From Polaromonas sp. (GTDB lineage Bacteria; Pseudomonadota; Gammaproteobacteria; Burkholderiales; Burkholderiaceae_C): a stretch of 64,000 nucleotides of DNA. Position 1 is the first letter of the stretch; each line of letters starts with the position of its first letter. The notes beneath the pieces are model-generated. The model ran no database searches and had not been told where the DNA came from. It was given only the letters and a program-made list of their open reading frames with translations. Position numbers and translations under genes: made by a program. Below, in pieces: positions 41,684 through 51,042 of this stretch. The DNA is taken from positions 39,082 through 103,081 of the forward strand of contig NZ_JABBPE010000017.1 of NCBI RefSeq assembly GCF_012927455.1, given 5' to 3'.

Positions 41684-44600
41684 ATGTTGTTTCGCCTGCT
41701 GCGCAAACTGTTACCGCTGTGTCCGCTGCTGCTCTGTTGGGCGGCGGCGCAGGGGGCGCCTACGCCAGCAGGCACGGTGATCCGAAACACCGCCACGGCC
41801 ACTTTTGTCGATTCAGTGACCGGGCTGTCGGTTCGGCTGAACTCCAACACGGTCAGCACTGCGGTCACTGCGCTTGAAGCGCTTACCATGACGGCCAGCC
41901 AGAACGTGTTGATTGCCGCCGGGGGGGCGTTCACGATCAGCCATACGCTGACGAATACGGGAAATGCGCTCACCAGCTACCTCATCACGGCCAGCATTGC
42001 GCCCGCCAGCGGTTTTGCGCCGCTCAATCTTCGGGTGGTGCAGGATGTCAACGTCAACGGCCGTGTCGATGCGGGTGAGCCTGTCATCGCCAGCGGCGGC
42101 CTCATGACGTTGGCACCTGGCGCCAGTGCGAACCTGCTGGTTTCAGGTCAAGCACCGGCCACCGCGACGCTTGGTCAAGTCGCGCAGATTTTCATTGGCG
42201 CGGTGAGCCAGCTGCAGGGCACCTCTGCAAGCAACACCGACAACGTGAATCTCACCAACGGTGCTGCCGTTCAGGTGACTTTGACAGCGTCTTCCGCCAC
42301 GGCAACACCCGGAGCGACGGTCAGTTTTTTCGCCAATACAGTCAACAACGGCAATGCGGCGGCGGCACCCCGCGCCGTGACCGTCAACGCAGCGGCTGCC
42401 AATCTGTTGGTGTTGCGTATTCCAGTGCCACCCAATGTCACGATCGCTTCGGCGCAAGCCTCGACGAATGCGGGTGCGCAAACGCTTTATCACCTGGCCG
42501 GTGGCGCGGTCAACAGCTATGTCACCGTCGTGCCTTCGGGGGCAGCGGTCGACGCTGTGGTCTGGAGCCTCATCAGCTTGCCCCCAGGCGGCGGCCTGCA
42601 GGCCCAGTTCAGCGCCACGGTCAACTCCAACGCATCCGGCGCGATTTCCGCGACCAGCTATGTCGACTGGACCGATCAGAACGCCCCCTTGAGCATTGCC
42701 AGTAATACCGTGGTGCTGACACTGCCCGCGTACCCAGCCCGCATTGCTTTCTTTACCGGCACCAATTACGCCTCCCCTTCGATTCAAACCACGCCCGGTA
42801 ATCCCATGTTCTTGCAGGTAGACGCTGCGGCCTGCAATGCCAGTCTGGCGCAGACCGACACCGTGCCTGTCACGGTAGTCAGTCAGCTCACTGGTGACAC
42901 CGAAACCTTTACCGCAGTGGAGACGGGCGCCAATACCGGTGTGTACCGCATTCAGCCCAACGTGCCGACCGCCAACGCGGCCACCCACATCGTGGCTTCG
43001 GGCGACGGAATACTCGAAGTGCTGCGCAACGACACGGTTACCGCCACTATTTCGGCCTGCGGCGGGGTGTCAGTGTCAGCCACCACCTTACTGTTGATAG
43101 ACCCTAGCGGCGTGGTTTACGACAGTCGTACCAACCGGCCCGTGGCCGGTGCCAGCGTGCAACTGATTGATGTGACGGGCGCAGGCAATAGCGGCAACGC
43201 CGGCGGTCCGGCCATCGTGTTTCAGCCCGACGGTACAACCCCTGCACCGAGCTTGGTGGTGACGGGCGCAGACGGCAGCTACGAATTTCCTTTGGTGTTG
43301 TCCAGCACTTACAAACTGCTGATTACCACGCCAACGGGCTATACATTTCCGTCCAGGGTGCCAACGGCTCTTCAGCCCGCAGGTCGTGTCATCGACGCCC
43401 AAGGCTCTTTCGGCGGTCTCTTTGTCGTGGGCGGTGTCGGCAGCGCGCCCGTGCATTTTGACGTGCCGCTCGATCCCGTCGAGACGGGCAGTCTGTTCAT
43501 ACAGAAAACCGCCAACAAAGCGACTGCGGAAGTGGGCGACTTCGTTGACTACCTTATCAAATTCAACAACGCCACGGCGGTTACGTTGCCCAGCACGGTG
43601 GTGAGCGACCGCCTGCCGGCCGGTTTTGCCTATGTGCGCGGCAGCGCCCGTTTGAACGGCGCGCTGCAGGCCGATCCATCTGGAGGCGCTGGTCCTGGCC
43701 TGCAGTTCACGCTGGGAAGCGTGGCGGCTGGCAGCCAGCCTGCCCTGAGCTACCGCGTTCGCGTTGGCGTGGGTAGCCAGGGCGGCAACGGAATAAATAC
43801 AGCGCAGGCGGTCAGCGGCAGCGTGCAGTCCAACCGATCCAGCGTGCGTGTGCAGATTGTGGATGGCGTGTTCTCCAGCAAGGGCTACCTCATCGGCAAG
43901 GTGTATGCCAACTGCAGCCAGCGCGGCGTGCAGGAGGTGGGCGACCCAGGTATTCCGGGCGTGCGGATTTACCTTGAGGACGGCACCTACGCGGTGACCG
44001 ACGAGGAGGGCAAGTACAGCCTGTATGGCTTGACTGCACGTACCCATGTTGCCAAGGTCGACAGCACCACCCTGCCACCGGGGGCCACGCTGGAGGTGCT
44101 GAACAACCGCAACGCGATGGACCCGGCCAGTCAGTTTGCCGACCTGACCAATGGCGTACTGCACAAGGTTGATTTCGCCGTAGCCGAATGCAGCCCGGCA
44201 ATTCGCGAGCAGGTCGCCGCACGTCGCAAGGCACTGGTCAACCCTTCCGAAATTCTGCAGGCTGCTGCTGCCTTGCTGTCGTCCACCAGTGGCGCGGCGA
44301 CTGCAGACGCTCGCAGCTTGCCGTCGAGCGGTGCCATCGGTTTGCCGGGGGCGCTGGCGGCCGGCGGCGCAGGCAATGCAACACGACCTGCTCCCGGCGT
44401 GATCGCCCCATTCGCGCCTGCAGCCCGACTGGGCGCAGTGAGCGACATCGGTGGACCCTACGCGCCGAATGCGCAGGGTCTGCCCGAACCGCTTTACCTC
44501 CCGAACATTGCGCAGCCGAAAGTAGCAGCCGCTGCAGCGCAGCCAGAAACTGCAGCCATGGCCGAGCCGCTGGAAGACTTGTTGCCTGAGCTTGGCCCCG

Positions 44601-47600
44601 AGGTCGGCTTCATCGGACTGCGCAATGACCAGGTGCTAGCTGGCGACCAAACGCGCGTGCGCGTCAAAGGCGCGCTGGGCACCACATTTACCCTTCTGGT
44701 GAACGGCCAGCCGGTGTCCGTCAGTCAGGTCGGCAAGAAGAGCAGCCTGGAAAAGACCGGAACGCAGGCTTGGGAATACATCGGTATCAACCTCAAACCG
44801 GGACGCAATACGCTAAGTGTGAGCGCCCAGGACGGCTTCGGCGTCGCCCGGGGAAATGCGCAAATCACCGTGCTCGCGCCTGGCCCTCTTGCCAGGATAC
44901 AGATAATTGCGCCGCAACAGCCGCTCGCCGATGGCGCCAGCGCCATCTCGGTACACATCTCGTTGAGCGATGCGCAAGGACTGCCGGTCGCCGCCCGCAC
45001 CCAGCTGACCTTGCAGGCCAGTCTGGGTCAGTGGCAAACGCCCGACCTCGATCCAAACCAGCCTGGCACCCAGGTATTTGTCGAAGGCGGCGAAGGACGT
45101 TTCCTGCTGTTGCCTCCCAGCCAGCCCGGTAAGGGCGAACTGAGCGCCATCAATGGCAAGGTCAAGGTCATCACCCTGATTGAATTCGTTCCAAATTTAC
45201 GACCCATGATCGCCGCGGGCCTGATTGAAGGGACCATCAATCTGCGCAATCTCAATCCTGCGGCCTTGCAGCCGAGCCAGAGCGGCGACGTGTTTGAGCG
45301 CCAGATACAGACGGCCTCGCGCAGCTTTGACGGCGGCAAAGGCGATGCGGCCGCGAGAGCAGCGCTGTTCCTCAAAGGCAAAGTGCTTGGCTCTACCCTG
45401 ATGACCCTGGCTTACGACTCGGATAAGCCGTCAGACACCGCGCTGTTTCGCGATATCCAGCCCAACCAGTTCTACCCGGTGTATGGCGATTCGTCGGCCC
45501 GCGGTTTTGATGCCCAGTCCACCGGCAAGCTGTACGTGATGCTGCAAAACGGCAGCAATTACGCGCTGCTCGGTGACTATTCCACCTTGAGTGACAACCC
45601 GTCGCGCCAGCTGACGCAGTACGCGCGCGCGCTCAACGGCGTCAAGGGGCGCCTTCAAAAAGGAGCGCTCACGGTTGAGGGCTTTGCCAGCCGTACTTCT
45701 GCCACGCAGGTGATTGAGGAATTCCGGGCCAACGGCACCTCGGGGCCGTTTCGGCTCAACCTCAATGGAGTAGTCAACAGCCAGCAGGTCGACGTGCTCA
45801 CGCGCGACCGCAACCAGCCCTCGGTGATCGTCAAAGACACGCCGCTGGCACGATTTATCGACTACGAAATCGAGCCCTACACCGGCCAACTTCTGCTCAA
45901 GAGCCCGGTTCCCAGTGTGGACAGTGACCTCAACCCGGTGTTTATACGGGTCAGTTATTCCGTCGATTCCGGCGGACCCCAGCATTCGGTCGCGGGCGCA
46001 GACGTGCGCGTCCAGCTCAATGATCAGGTGACGCTGGGCGCGACGGCTATCCGCGATGCCGACCCAGCCAATGAACTCAATCTGCGCGGCGTCAACATGA
46101 CGGTCAAGCTGAGCAACAAGACGCTCGCTACCGTCGAAGTCGCCCGCAGCAGCAGCGAGCTCAAGGGCAGCGGCTCCGGCCAGCGTATCGAGATTCGCCA
46201 TGAGGACGCAAAGGTGCAGGCGCGGCTCTGGGGCGTGCGCACCGATGAAGGTTTTTACAACCCCAACAGCCTGCAGTCGGCCGGTCAGGTGGAGTACGGC
46301 GCCAAGCTTGGCTATAACGTTGATGAGAAAAACCGGCTGGTTGCAGAGGGCCTGAAAACCTCCAACAGCGTGACGGGTGCCGATCAGACCGGCATCGAGC
46401 TCAAGCTGGAGCACAGCCTGCCGGGCAATGCCAAACTGGAGGTCGGAATACGCTACAGCAGCGCCAATGCCTATTCGGTGCTGTCGGCGTTGCCGTTGCC
46501 CGGCGCTTCGATTCCGGTAGTGCCCTCACCCGCAGGACTGGTTGCCAACGCAGCCCAGGCCGGCTACACCAGTGCTCGTGTCAAGCTGACCGTACCGGTG
46601 CCCAACGTCCCCGAGGCCGATGTCTATGGATTGATTGAATATGCGATTGACGGCAGTGGCGGACACGAAATAGGCATAGGCGGCAACTATGCCGTCAACC
46701 CGGCTACCAAGTTGTACCTGCGGCATGACTTTATCAACAGCCTGAATGGCCCCTACACCCTCAATCCGGAGGTATCGCAATACAGCACGGTGGCCGGCAT
46801 CAACACCGAACTGTCTGACAGCACGCAGCTGTTCAACGAATACCGCATGGGGGACAGCATCGACGGGCGCAACAGCGAGGCGGCCGTCGGTCTGCGCCGG
46901 CTGCTGCGTCTGTCCAATGGGGTCGGCTTGTCAGGCAGCGTGCAGCGCATCAAGCCGCTGTCCGGCGTGGTCATCGACGACTCCAGTGCAGTCACGGTGG
47001 GCGTTGACTACACCGCGGCGGCCGACTGGAAGGCTTCCAGCCAGGCGCAATGGCAGACCTCGACCACCTCACGCAGCTGGCTTTTCAGCGTCGCGACGGC
47101 CGGCAAACTCGATGAAAACTGGACACTGCTCAACCGTGGCCTCTACAGCGTGCAAACCAACCTGGCTCAAACGGGTGGCGAGCGCGAGTTGATCACCGCC
47201 CAATCGGGCTTCGCCTACCGCCCGGTACAGTCCGCTGTCTGGAATGCGCTGGGCCGGGTTGAATACAAGCGCAATCTGGACAGCACGCTGGGCGCTGGGC
47301 TGAACCGCGACGAGAGTTCGTGGATGCTCTCCAGCCATGTCAATGTCCAGCCGAGCCGTCACTGGCTGCTGAGCGGGCGCTACGCCGCCAAATGGGCCAC
47401 CGACCGCTCCAGCGGCATCGAAAGCCGCGCCTTCACCCAGCTGATAGGCGCTCGCTCCACCTGGGACCTCACCGAGCGCTGGGATATCGGCCTGCAGGGC
47501 TACCGCACCTGGGGTAACGGCGCTGCCGAAACCGCCGTGGGGCTGGAAGTCGGCTACCTGGCCTGGAAAAACATGTGGTTCTCAGTGGGCTACAACATCA

Positions 47601-47743
47601 AGGGCTTCAAGGCTGCCGAGCTGGCTGGCGAGGCCTACACGCAGCGCGGCCTGTACTTGCGCATGCGCTACAAGTTTGATGAAACCTTGCTTGAGAAGGC
47701 CCAGCTCTCGCCAGTTTCGAGTGCCGCTGCAGTCAAACCATGA
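41684..47743 (+). CDS. Giant DUF11/SdrD-like protein with C-terminal beta-barrel (cluster gene C)
   Basis: 2,019 residues. Order seen: signal peptide (cleavage near AAQG-AP); an N-terminal domain starting TPAGTVIRNTATATF; an acidic loop DVNVNGRVDAGEP at 121-133; a CNA-B-like domain (about 473-560); a DUF11 domain from about 601 (SLFIQKTANKATAEVGDFVD); an SdrD-like domain near 730-790 (GIPGVRIYLEDGTYAVTDEE); an Ala/Pro linker; a GFIGLRNDQVLAGDQTRVRV module near 975; an invasin-like Ig module; and from about 1170 to 2000 an amphipathic, Tyr/Gly-rich stretch ending RGLYLRMRYKF, which looks like a large outer-membrane barrel. I infer a surface anchor or export pore for B and D. Confidence 0.82.
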   Translation: MLFRLLRKLLPLCPLLLCWAAAQGAPTPAGTVIRNTATATFVDSVTGLSVRLNSNTVSTAVTALEALTMTASQNVLIAAGGAFTISHTLTNTGNALTSYLITASIAPASGFAPLNLRVVQDVNVNGRVDAGEPVIASGGLMTLAPGASANLLVSGQAPATATLGQVAQIFIGAVSQLQGTSASNTDNVNLTNGAAVQVTLTASSATATPGATVSFFANTVNNGNAAAAPRAVTVNAAAANLLVLRIPVPPNVTIASAQASTNAGAQTLYHLAGGAVNSYVTVVPSGAAVDAVVWSLISLPPGGGLQAQFSATVNSNASGAISATSYVDWTDQNAPLSIASNTVVLTLPAYPARIAFFTGTNYASPSIQTTPGNPMFLQVDAAACNASLAQTDTVPVTVVSQLTGDTETFTAVETGANTGVYRIQPNVPTANAATHIVASGDGILEVLRNDTVTATISACGGVSVSATTLLLIDPSGVVYDSRTNRPVAGASVQLIDVTGAGNSGNAGGPAIVFQPDGTTPAPSLVVTGADGSYEFPLVLSSTYKLLITTPTGYTFPSRVPTALQPAGRVIDAQGSFGGLFVVGGVGSAPVHFDVPLDPVETGSLFIQKTANKATAEVGDFVDYLIKFNNATAVTLPSTVVSDRLPAGFAYVRGSARLNGALQADPSGGAGPGLQFTLGSVAAGSQPALSYRVRVGVGSQGGNGINTAQAVSGSVQSNRSSVRVQIVDGVFSSKGYLIGKVYANCSQRGVQEVGDPGIPGVRIYLEDGTYAVTDEEGKYSLYGLTARTHVAKVDSTTLPPGATLEVLNNRNAMDPASQFADLTNGVLHKVDFAVAECSPAIREQVAARRKALVNPSEILQAAAALLSSTSGAATADARSLPSSGAIGLPGALAAGGAGNATRPAPGVIAPFAPAARLGAVSDIGGPYAPNAQGLPEPLYLPNIAQPKVAAAAAQPETAAMAEPLEDLLPELGPEVGFIGLRNDQVLAGDQTRVRVKGALGTTFTLLVNGQPVSVSQVGKKSSLEKTGTQAWEYIGINLKPGRNTLSVSAQDGFGVARGNAQITVLAPGPLARIQIIAPQQPLADGASAISVHISLSDAQGLPVAARTQLTLQASLGQWQTPDLDPNQPGTQVFVEGGEGRFLLLPPSQPGKGELSAINGKVKVITLIEFVPNLRPMIAAGLIEGTINLRNLNPAALQPSQSGDVFERQIQTASRSFDGGKGDAAARAALFLKGKVLGSTLMTLAYDSDKPSDTALFRDIQPNQFYPVYGDSSARGFDAQSTGKLYVMLQNGSNYALLGDYSTLSDNPSRQLTQYARALNGVKGRLQKGALTVEGFASRTSATQVIEEFRANGTSGPFRLNLNGVVNSQQVDVLTRDRNQPSVIVKDTPLARFIDYEIEPYTGQLLLKSPVPSVDSDLNPVFIRVSYSVDSGGPQHSVAGADVRVQLNDQVTLGATAIRDADPANELNLRGVNMTVKLSNKTLATVEVARSSSELKGSGSGQRIEIRHEDAKVQARLWGVRTDEGFYNPNSLQSAGQVEYGAKLGYNVDEKNRLVAEGLKTSNSVTGADQTGIELKLEHSLPGNAKLEVGIRYSSANAYSVLSALPLPGASIPVVPSPAGLVANAAQAGYTSARVKLTVPVPNVPEADVYGLIEYAIDGSGGHEIGIGGNYAVNPATKLYLRHDFINSLNGPYTLNPEVSQYSTVAGINTELSDSTQLFNEYRMGDSIDGRNSEAAVGLRRLLRLSNGVGLSGSVQRIKPLSGVVIDDSSAVTVGVDYTAAADWKASSQAQWQTSTTSRSWLFSVATAGKLDENWTLLNRGLYSVQTNLAQTGGERELITAQSGFAYRPVQSAVWNALGRVEYKRNLDSTLGAGLNRDESSWMLSSHVNVQPSRHWLLSGRYAAKWATDRSSGIESRAFTQLIGARSTWDLTERWDIGLQGYRTWGNGAAETAVGLEVGYLAWKNMWFSVGYNIKGFKAAELAGEAYTQRGLYLRMRYKFDETLLEKAQLSPVSSAAAVKP

Positions 47744-50514
47744 CATCTGCCCGCACCTATTCCAACATGCCCGCTGCATCCCCCGATTTTGCGCGGCATT
47801 GGAAAGCGCTGGCTTTTGGCTGGTTCGTTTGCTTGCAGCTCACTTTTTCGGGCGTCGCCAACGCGCAGACCACCTTTAGTTTCACTGGGGCGGTCCAGAC
47901 CTACACGATTCCAGCTGGCGCGGGCGGCATACAGCTACGCGCTCTGGGCGCGGGCGGCGGCGGTGGCGGCAGCGATGCGTCGGGCAATGGATTCACCGGG
48001 GCAGGCGGTGTGGGCAGCGCTGGCGCAGTGGCCAATGCAACCTTCTTCGGCCCCCCCGGCACGGTCGTCAAAGTTTATGTGGGTGGCGGTGGTGGGCGTG
48101 GCTTTACCTCCAGTTTTGGCCGCAGTTGTACTGATTCCGCCGGTGTGGCGGGCAGCGCGGGCGGCAGCGGTGGCTTCGCAGGTGGTGTAGGCGGCTCCCC
48201 GGGGTGCTCAGGCTACTCTGGCGGCGGCGGTGGTGGCGGCGGCGCCAGCGTAATTGCCAACGCTGCCAACGTGACTCTTGTGGTGGCTGGCAGCGGTGCT
48301 GGCGGTCAGGGCGGATCCTGGATGTCCGCACCCAACACGGCCTTGAATTCAAGCGCGCAGGGGGGACTCGCGGCGGCATCTGCTGGAGGCGTGGGGTCCT
48401 CTTTTGTTACCGACGGCGGCGCCGGCGGCGGCGGCGGCGGTGGCTGTGCGGGAGGTGCCGGGGGAGATGTGCATGTAGACAAAACGGGTGCCCCAAGTGG
48501 CCTACCAGCGGTCGCGGGAGGCTCCTGCCCAAATGCATCGCTGGTCAGTAATTTTTCAATCGTTGCAGGGGCTGGTGGCGCGGGTGGCGCGGGTGCGCCG
48601 GGAGATCCGTCGAACCTAGCCAATGGCGGGCAGCCCGGCAGCAATGGCTCGGTGGTCATCACGCCGCTATCGCCCACCTTGAGCCTGGTTAAATCATCCC
48701 CCAGCCCGGCGCTGCTGGTCGGCTCTAACAGCAGCTACACGCTGACGGTCAGTAATACCGCAACGACGCCCGCATACACCGCCACAATCCAGGACCAGTT
48801 GCCGGCGAACCTGACCTATGTGAGCGGTGTGGGCAGCAACTGGGGTTGCGGCAACGCAGCGGGCCTTGTGACCTGCACCTTTAGCGGCACGATCGCTCCG
48901 GCCACGGGCATCTCAGTCGTGGTGATCAGCGTGACGCCGACCAGCAACGCCACGGTGACCAACTACGCGGCCGTGGACCCCAAGGGTTCGGCCAGCCCGC
49001 CCAACGCATCTGCCTGCACGGCGGCCAACACCCCCAGCGCCGGTTGCGCTGCGCCGGTCATCAGCGCCGTGAACCTGGCCATCAGGGGAACGGTGTATGC
49101 CGACGCCAACCACAACGCCAGCCAGGACGGCGCAGAAACCGGAGCGGGCGTGGCTGGGTTGTTCGTCAAGCTGGCGCCGTCTTCGGGCGCAAGCTGCTCG
49201 AGCCCTGCCTTTGCAGCGGTGCCGGTCGACAGCGGCACCGGCGCCTACAGTTTGCCAAGCGTGGCCCAAGGCAGCTACTGCCTGATTCTGGATACCAACA
49301 GCAGCTTGTCCGATATCAGCGCCGGTTTTCCGGCCGGCTGGATTGGCACGCAAAACGCCAGCGGCGTGATCCAGCTCAATGTTGGCACCTCGCCGCCGCC
49401 AGCGCAGAATTTTGGCAGGTACAACGGCTCAACCGTGAGCGGGATTGTGTTCGCCGACACCGGCGCAGGCGCGGGCATTGGCAACAACGGTAGCAAAGAC
49501 GGCACGGAACCCGGTATTGCCGGCGTGACCGTTAACGCCAGCGCCGGTGTTGCAAGCGCCGTTACCGCTGGTGATGGCAGCTACACCTTGTGGGTGCCTG
49601 CCACCACGCCCGGCGCGGTTATCGTCACCCCCGCTGCACCCGGCGGCGATCTGGCCACCGGCGGCTCACCTGGCAGCACGGGTGGCACTTACACCCGGCC
49701 TGGTGTGAGCTTCACACCAGTGGCGGGGCAAAGCTACAGCGCCGTGAACTTCGGCCTGGTGCCGCCTAGCACCTTGACGCCCAACGGCGCCCAAAGCGCG
49801 CTTCCCGGCACCGTGCTGTTTTATGACCACACCTTGCAGGCCGGAAGCGTGGGGCAGGTCACCTTTAGTCTGGCCAATAGCGCCATTCCGACCGCACCAG
49901 CCTGGAGCCAGGTGCTTTATCAAGACGGCAACTGCAACGGCGTGCTCGATGCCGGCGAGCCGCAGATCAGCGCGCCTGTCAGCGTGACGGCAGGACAAAA
50001 GCTATGTCTCATCGTCAAGCAGTTCGTTCCCGCGGCGGCCGCCTTGGGCGCGCAGAACAACGTCATGCTCAGCGCCGCCTTCAGCTACACCGGCGCCAGC
50101 CCGGCCCTGTCCAGTACGCTGACGGCCACCGACATCACCAGCGTCGGGGCGCCAGATGAATTGCTGCTGACCAAGCTGGTCGCCAACCTCACGCAAGGCA
50201 GCGCGCCGGCCATGGCCGTCAATGCCAAACCGACCGACCTGCTTCAATACACTTTGACCGCAGTGAACAACGGCACGCGGGCGCTGAACGCGACTGTGAT
50301 CAAGCCGCTGCTTATCAGCGACGCTACGCCCGCTTTTACCACCTACTTCGGCGCTTCGGCGCTCTGTCCCGTGAGCTTGCCGGCTGGACTGATCTGCACC
50401 GCCGTGAGCGCTCCCGCAGCAAGCGCGCCGGGCGCCCTGCAATGGACCTTCACCGGGGCGCTGGCGCCCAGCGCGCAGTTCTCGGTGACGTACCAGGTCA
50501 GGGTTGACCAGTAA
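47740..50514 (+). CDS. Secreted Gly-rich DUF11/SdrD-like protein (cluster gene D)
   Basis: 924 residues; its ATG overlaps the stop of gene C (ATGA), so the two are coupled. Signal peptide ends GVANAQ. Residues about 65-300 are extremely Gly-rich with scattered Cys (GCSGYSGGGGGGGG type). Then a DUF11 domain (from about 314), two SdrD-like domains with acidic loops DANHNASQDGAETG (about 453) and NNGSKDGTEPG (about 585), a third loop DGNCNGVLDAGEP (about 729), and a final DUF11 domain (about 808-924). No membrane anchor. Likely a secreted fibre or adhesin held by gene C. Confidence 0.82.
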   Translation: MTSARTYSNMPAASPDFARHWKALAFGWFVCLQLTFSGVANAQTTFSFTGAVQTYTIPAGAGGIQLRALGAGGGGGGSDASGNGFTGAGGVGSAGAVANATFFGPPGTVVKVYVGGGGGRGFTSSFGRSCTDSAGVAGSAGGSGGFAGGVGGSPGCSGYSGGGGGGGGASVIANAANVTLVVAGSGAGGQGGSWMSAPNTALNSSAQGGLAAASAGGVGSSFVTDGGAGGGGGGGCAGGAGGDVHVDKTGAPSGLPAVAGGSCPNASLVSNFSIVAGAGGAGGAGAPGDPSNLANGGQPGSNGSVVITPLSPTLSLVKSSPSPALLVGSNSSYTLTVSNTATTPAYTATIQDQLPANLTYVSGVGSNWGCGNAAGLVTCTFSGTIAPATGISVVVISVTPTSNATVTNYAAVDPKGSASPPNASACTAANTPSAGCAAPVISAVNLAIRGTVYADANHNASQDGAETGAGVAGLFVKLAPSSGASCSSPAFAAVPVDSGTGAYSLPSVAQGSYCLILDTNSSLSDISAGFPAGWIGTQNASGVIQLNVGTSPPPAQNFGRYNGSTVSGIVFADTGAGAGIGNNGSKDGTEPGIAGVTVNASAGVASAVTAGDGSYTLWVPATTPGAVIVTPAAPGGDLATGGSPGSTGGTYTRPGVSFTPVAGQSYSAVNFGLVPPSTLTPNGAQSALPGTVLFYDHTLQAGSVGQVTFSLANSAIPTAPAWSQVLYQDGNCNGVLDAGEPQISAPVSVTAGQKLCLIVKQFVPAAAALGAQNNVMLSAAFSYTGASPALSSTLTATDITSVGAPDELLLTKLVANLTQGSAPAMAVNAKPTDLLQYTLTAVNNGTRALNATVIKPLLISDATPAFTTYFGASALCPVSLPAGLICTAVSAPAASAPGALQWTFTGALAPSAQFSVTYQVRVDQ

Positions 50515-50910
50515 ACCTGACGCGCTGGCAGCCTCACACCGCAGCGCCGCACCAAAACCGATATTTGAAGGTGTTTTATGCCTCTAGCCCATACAGTACG
50601 GGCGCCAACAGCTATTAATTAAATAGCAGACTCGTTTCAAATCCAGGGCTATCGCAGCTAAATTCAAGACCGTTAAAAGCGACTGAGCAAGGAGGAGTCG
50701 GCCAGAGGCAAACCATACAGCGTCAAAACAGCCTGTAAAAAAGGCCCTTGCAGGATCGAGAAAGCGCCCCCGGGCCTGATGGACTGGTTGGGCCAGGTGC
50801 CAGACCCCCGCATCCTGCGCACCCAGCGCCATGAGCTGCTCGATATATTGGCCGTTGCCCCGTGCGCAGACATAGGCGGGCCGGACCAGCGTTGAGCCGC
50901 GCCTGGCCGC
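50515..50910. other. Region downstream of the DUF11 cluster
   Basis: Contains a dispersed repeat at 50580-50627. On the minus strand 50584-50832 stays open (starting ALGAQDAGVWHLAQPVHQAR), with weak protein-like character but no family I recognise. The sequence between that repeat and the truncated dehydrogenase fragment is probably remnant DNA. Confidence 0.45.
50580..50627. repeat. Dispersed palindromic repeat
   Basis: GCCTCTAGCCCATAC, ACGGGCGCCAACAGCTATT, AATAGC, forward orientation; flanks the DUF11 cluster on the right in the same orientation as the copy at 37731. Confidence 0.85.
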
Positions 50911-51042
50911 TCAGCGGGTGGGGTAAATCGTCACCTCAGCTTGTGCCTCGATCGCGCGCCAGTCGCCAAGGCGGCGCAGCGCCTGCTCGGCAGCGCCGAC
51001 GATGACAATCTGCGGGCGGCTGGATTGCCTAGGCGAGCTCAT
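50911..51042 (-). pseudogene. N-terminal fragment of a D-2-hydroxyacid dehydrogenase
   Basis: A 43-codon frame whose ATG overlaps the MmgE/PrpD stop (ATGA). It reads QIVIVGAAEQALRRLGDWRA then IEAQAEVTIYPT, matching the first strand and helix of NAD-dependent 2-hydroxyacid dehydrogenases, and then stops. The rest of the gene is absent. The overlap shows it was once a translationally coupled operon member that has been cut. Confidence 0.65.

Noticed and set aside
43088..46414. Long minus-strand frames inside the giant DUF11 gene
   Set aside because: All antisense to a continuous 2,019-codon frame with signal peptide and domain structure; His/Arg/Gly-rich shadow translations.
50584..50832. Minus-strand 82-codon frame after the DUF11 cluster
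   Set aside because: Starts inside its neighbour's debris and ends in a dispersed repeat; no family match and no ribosome site, so left as part of an intergenic entry.
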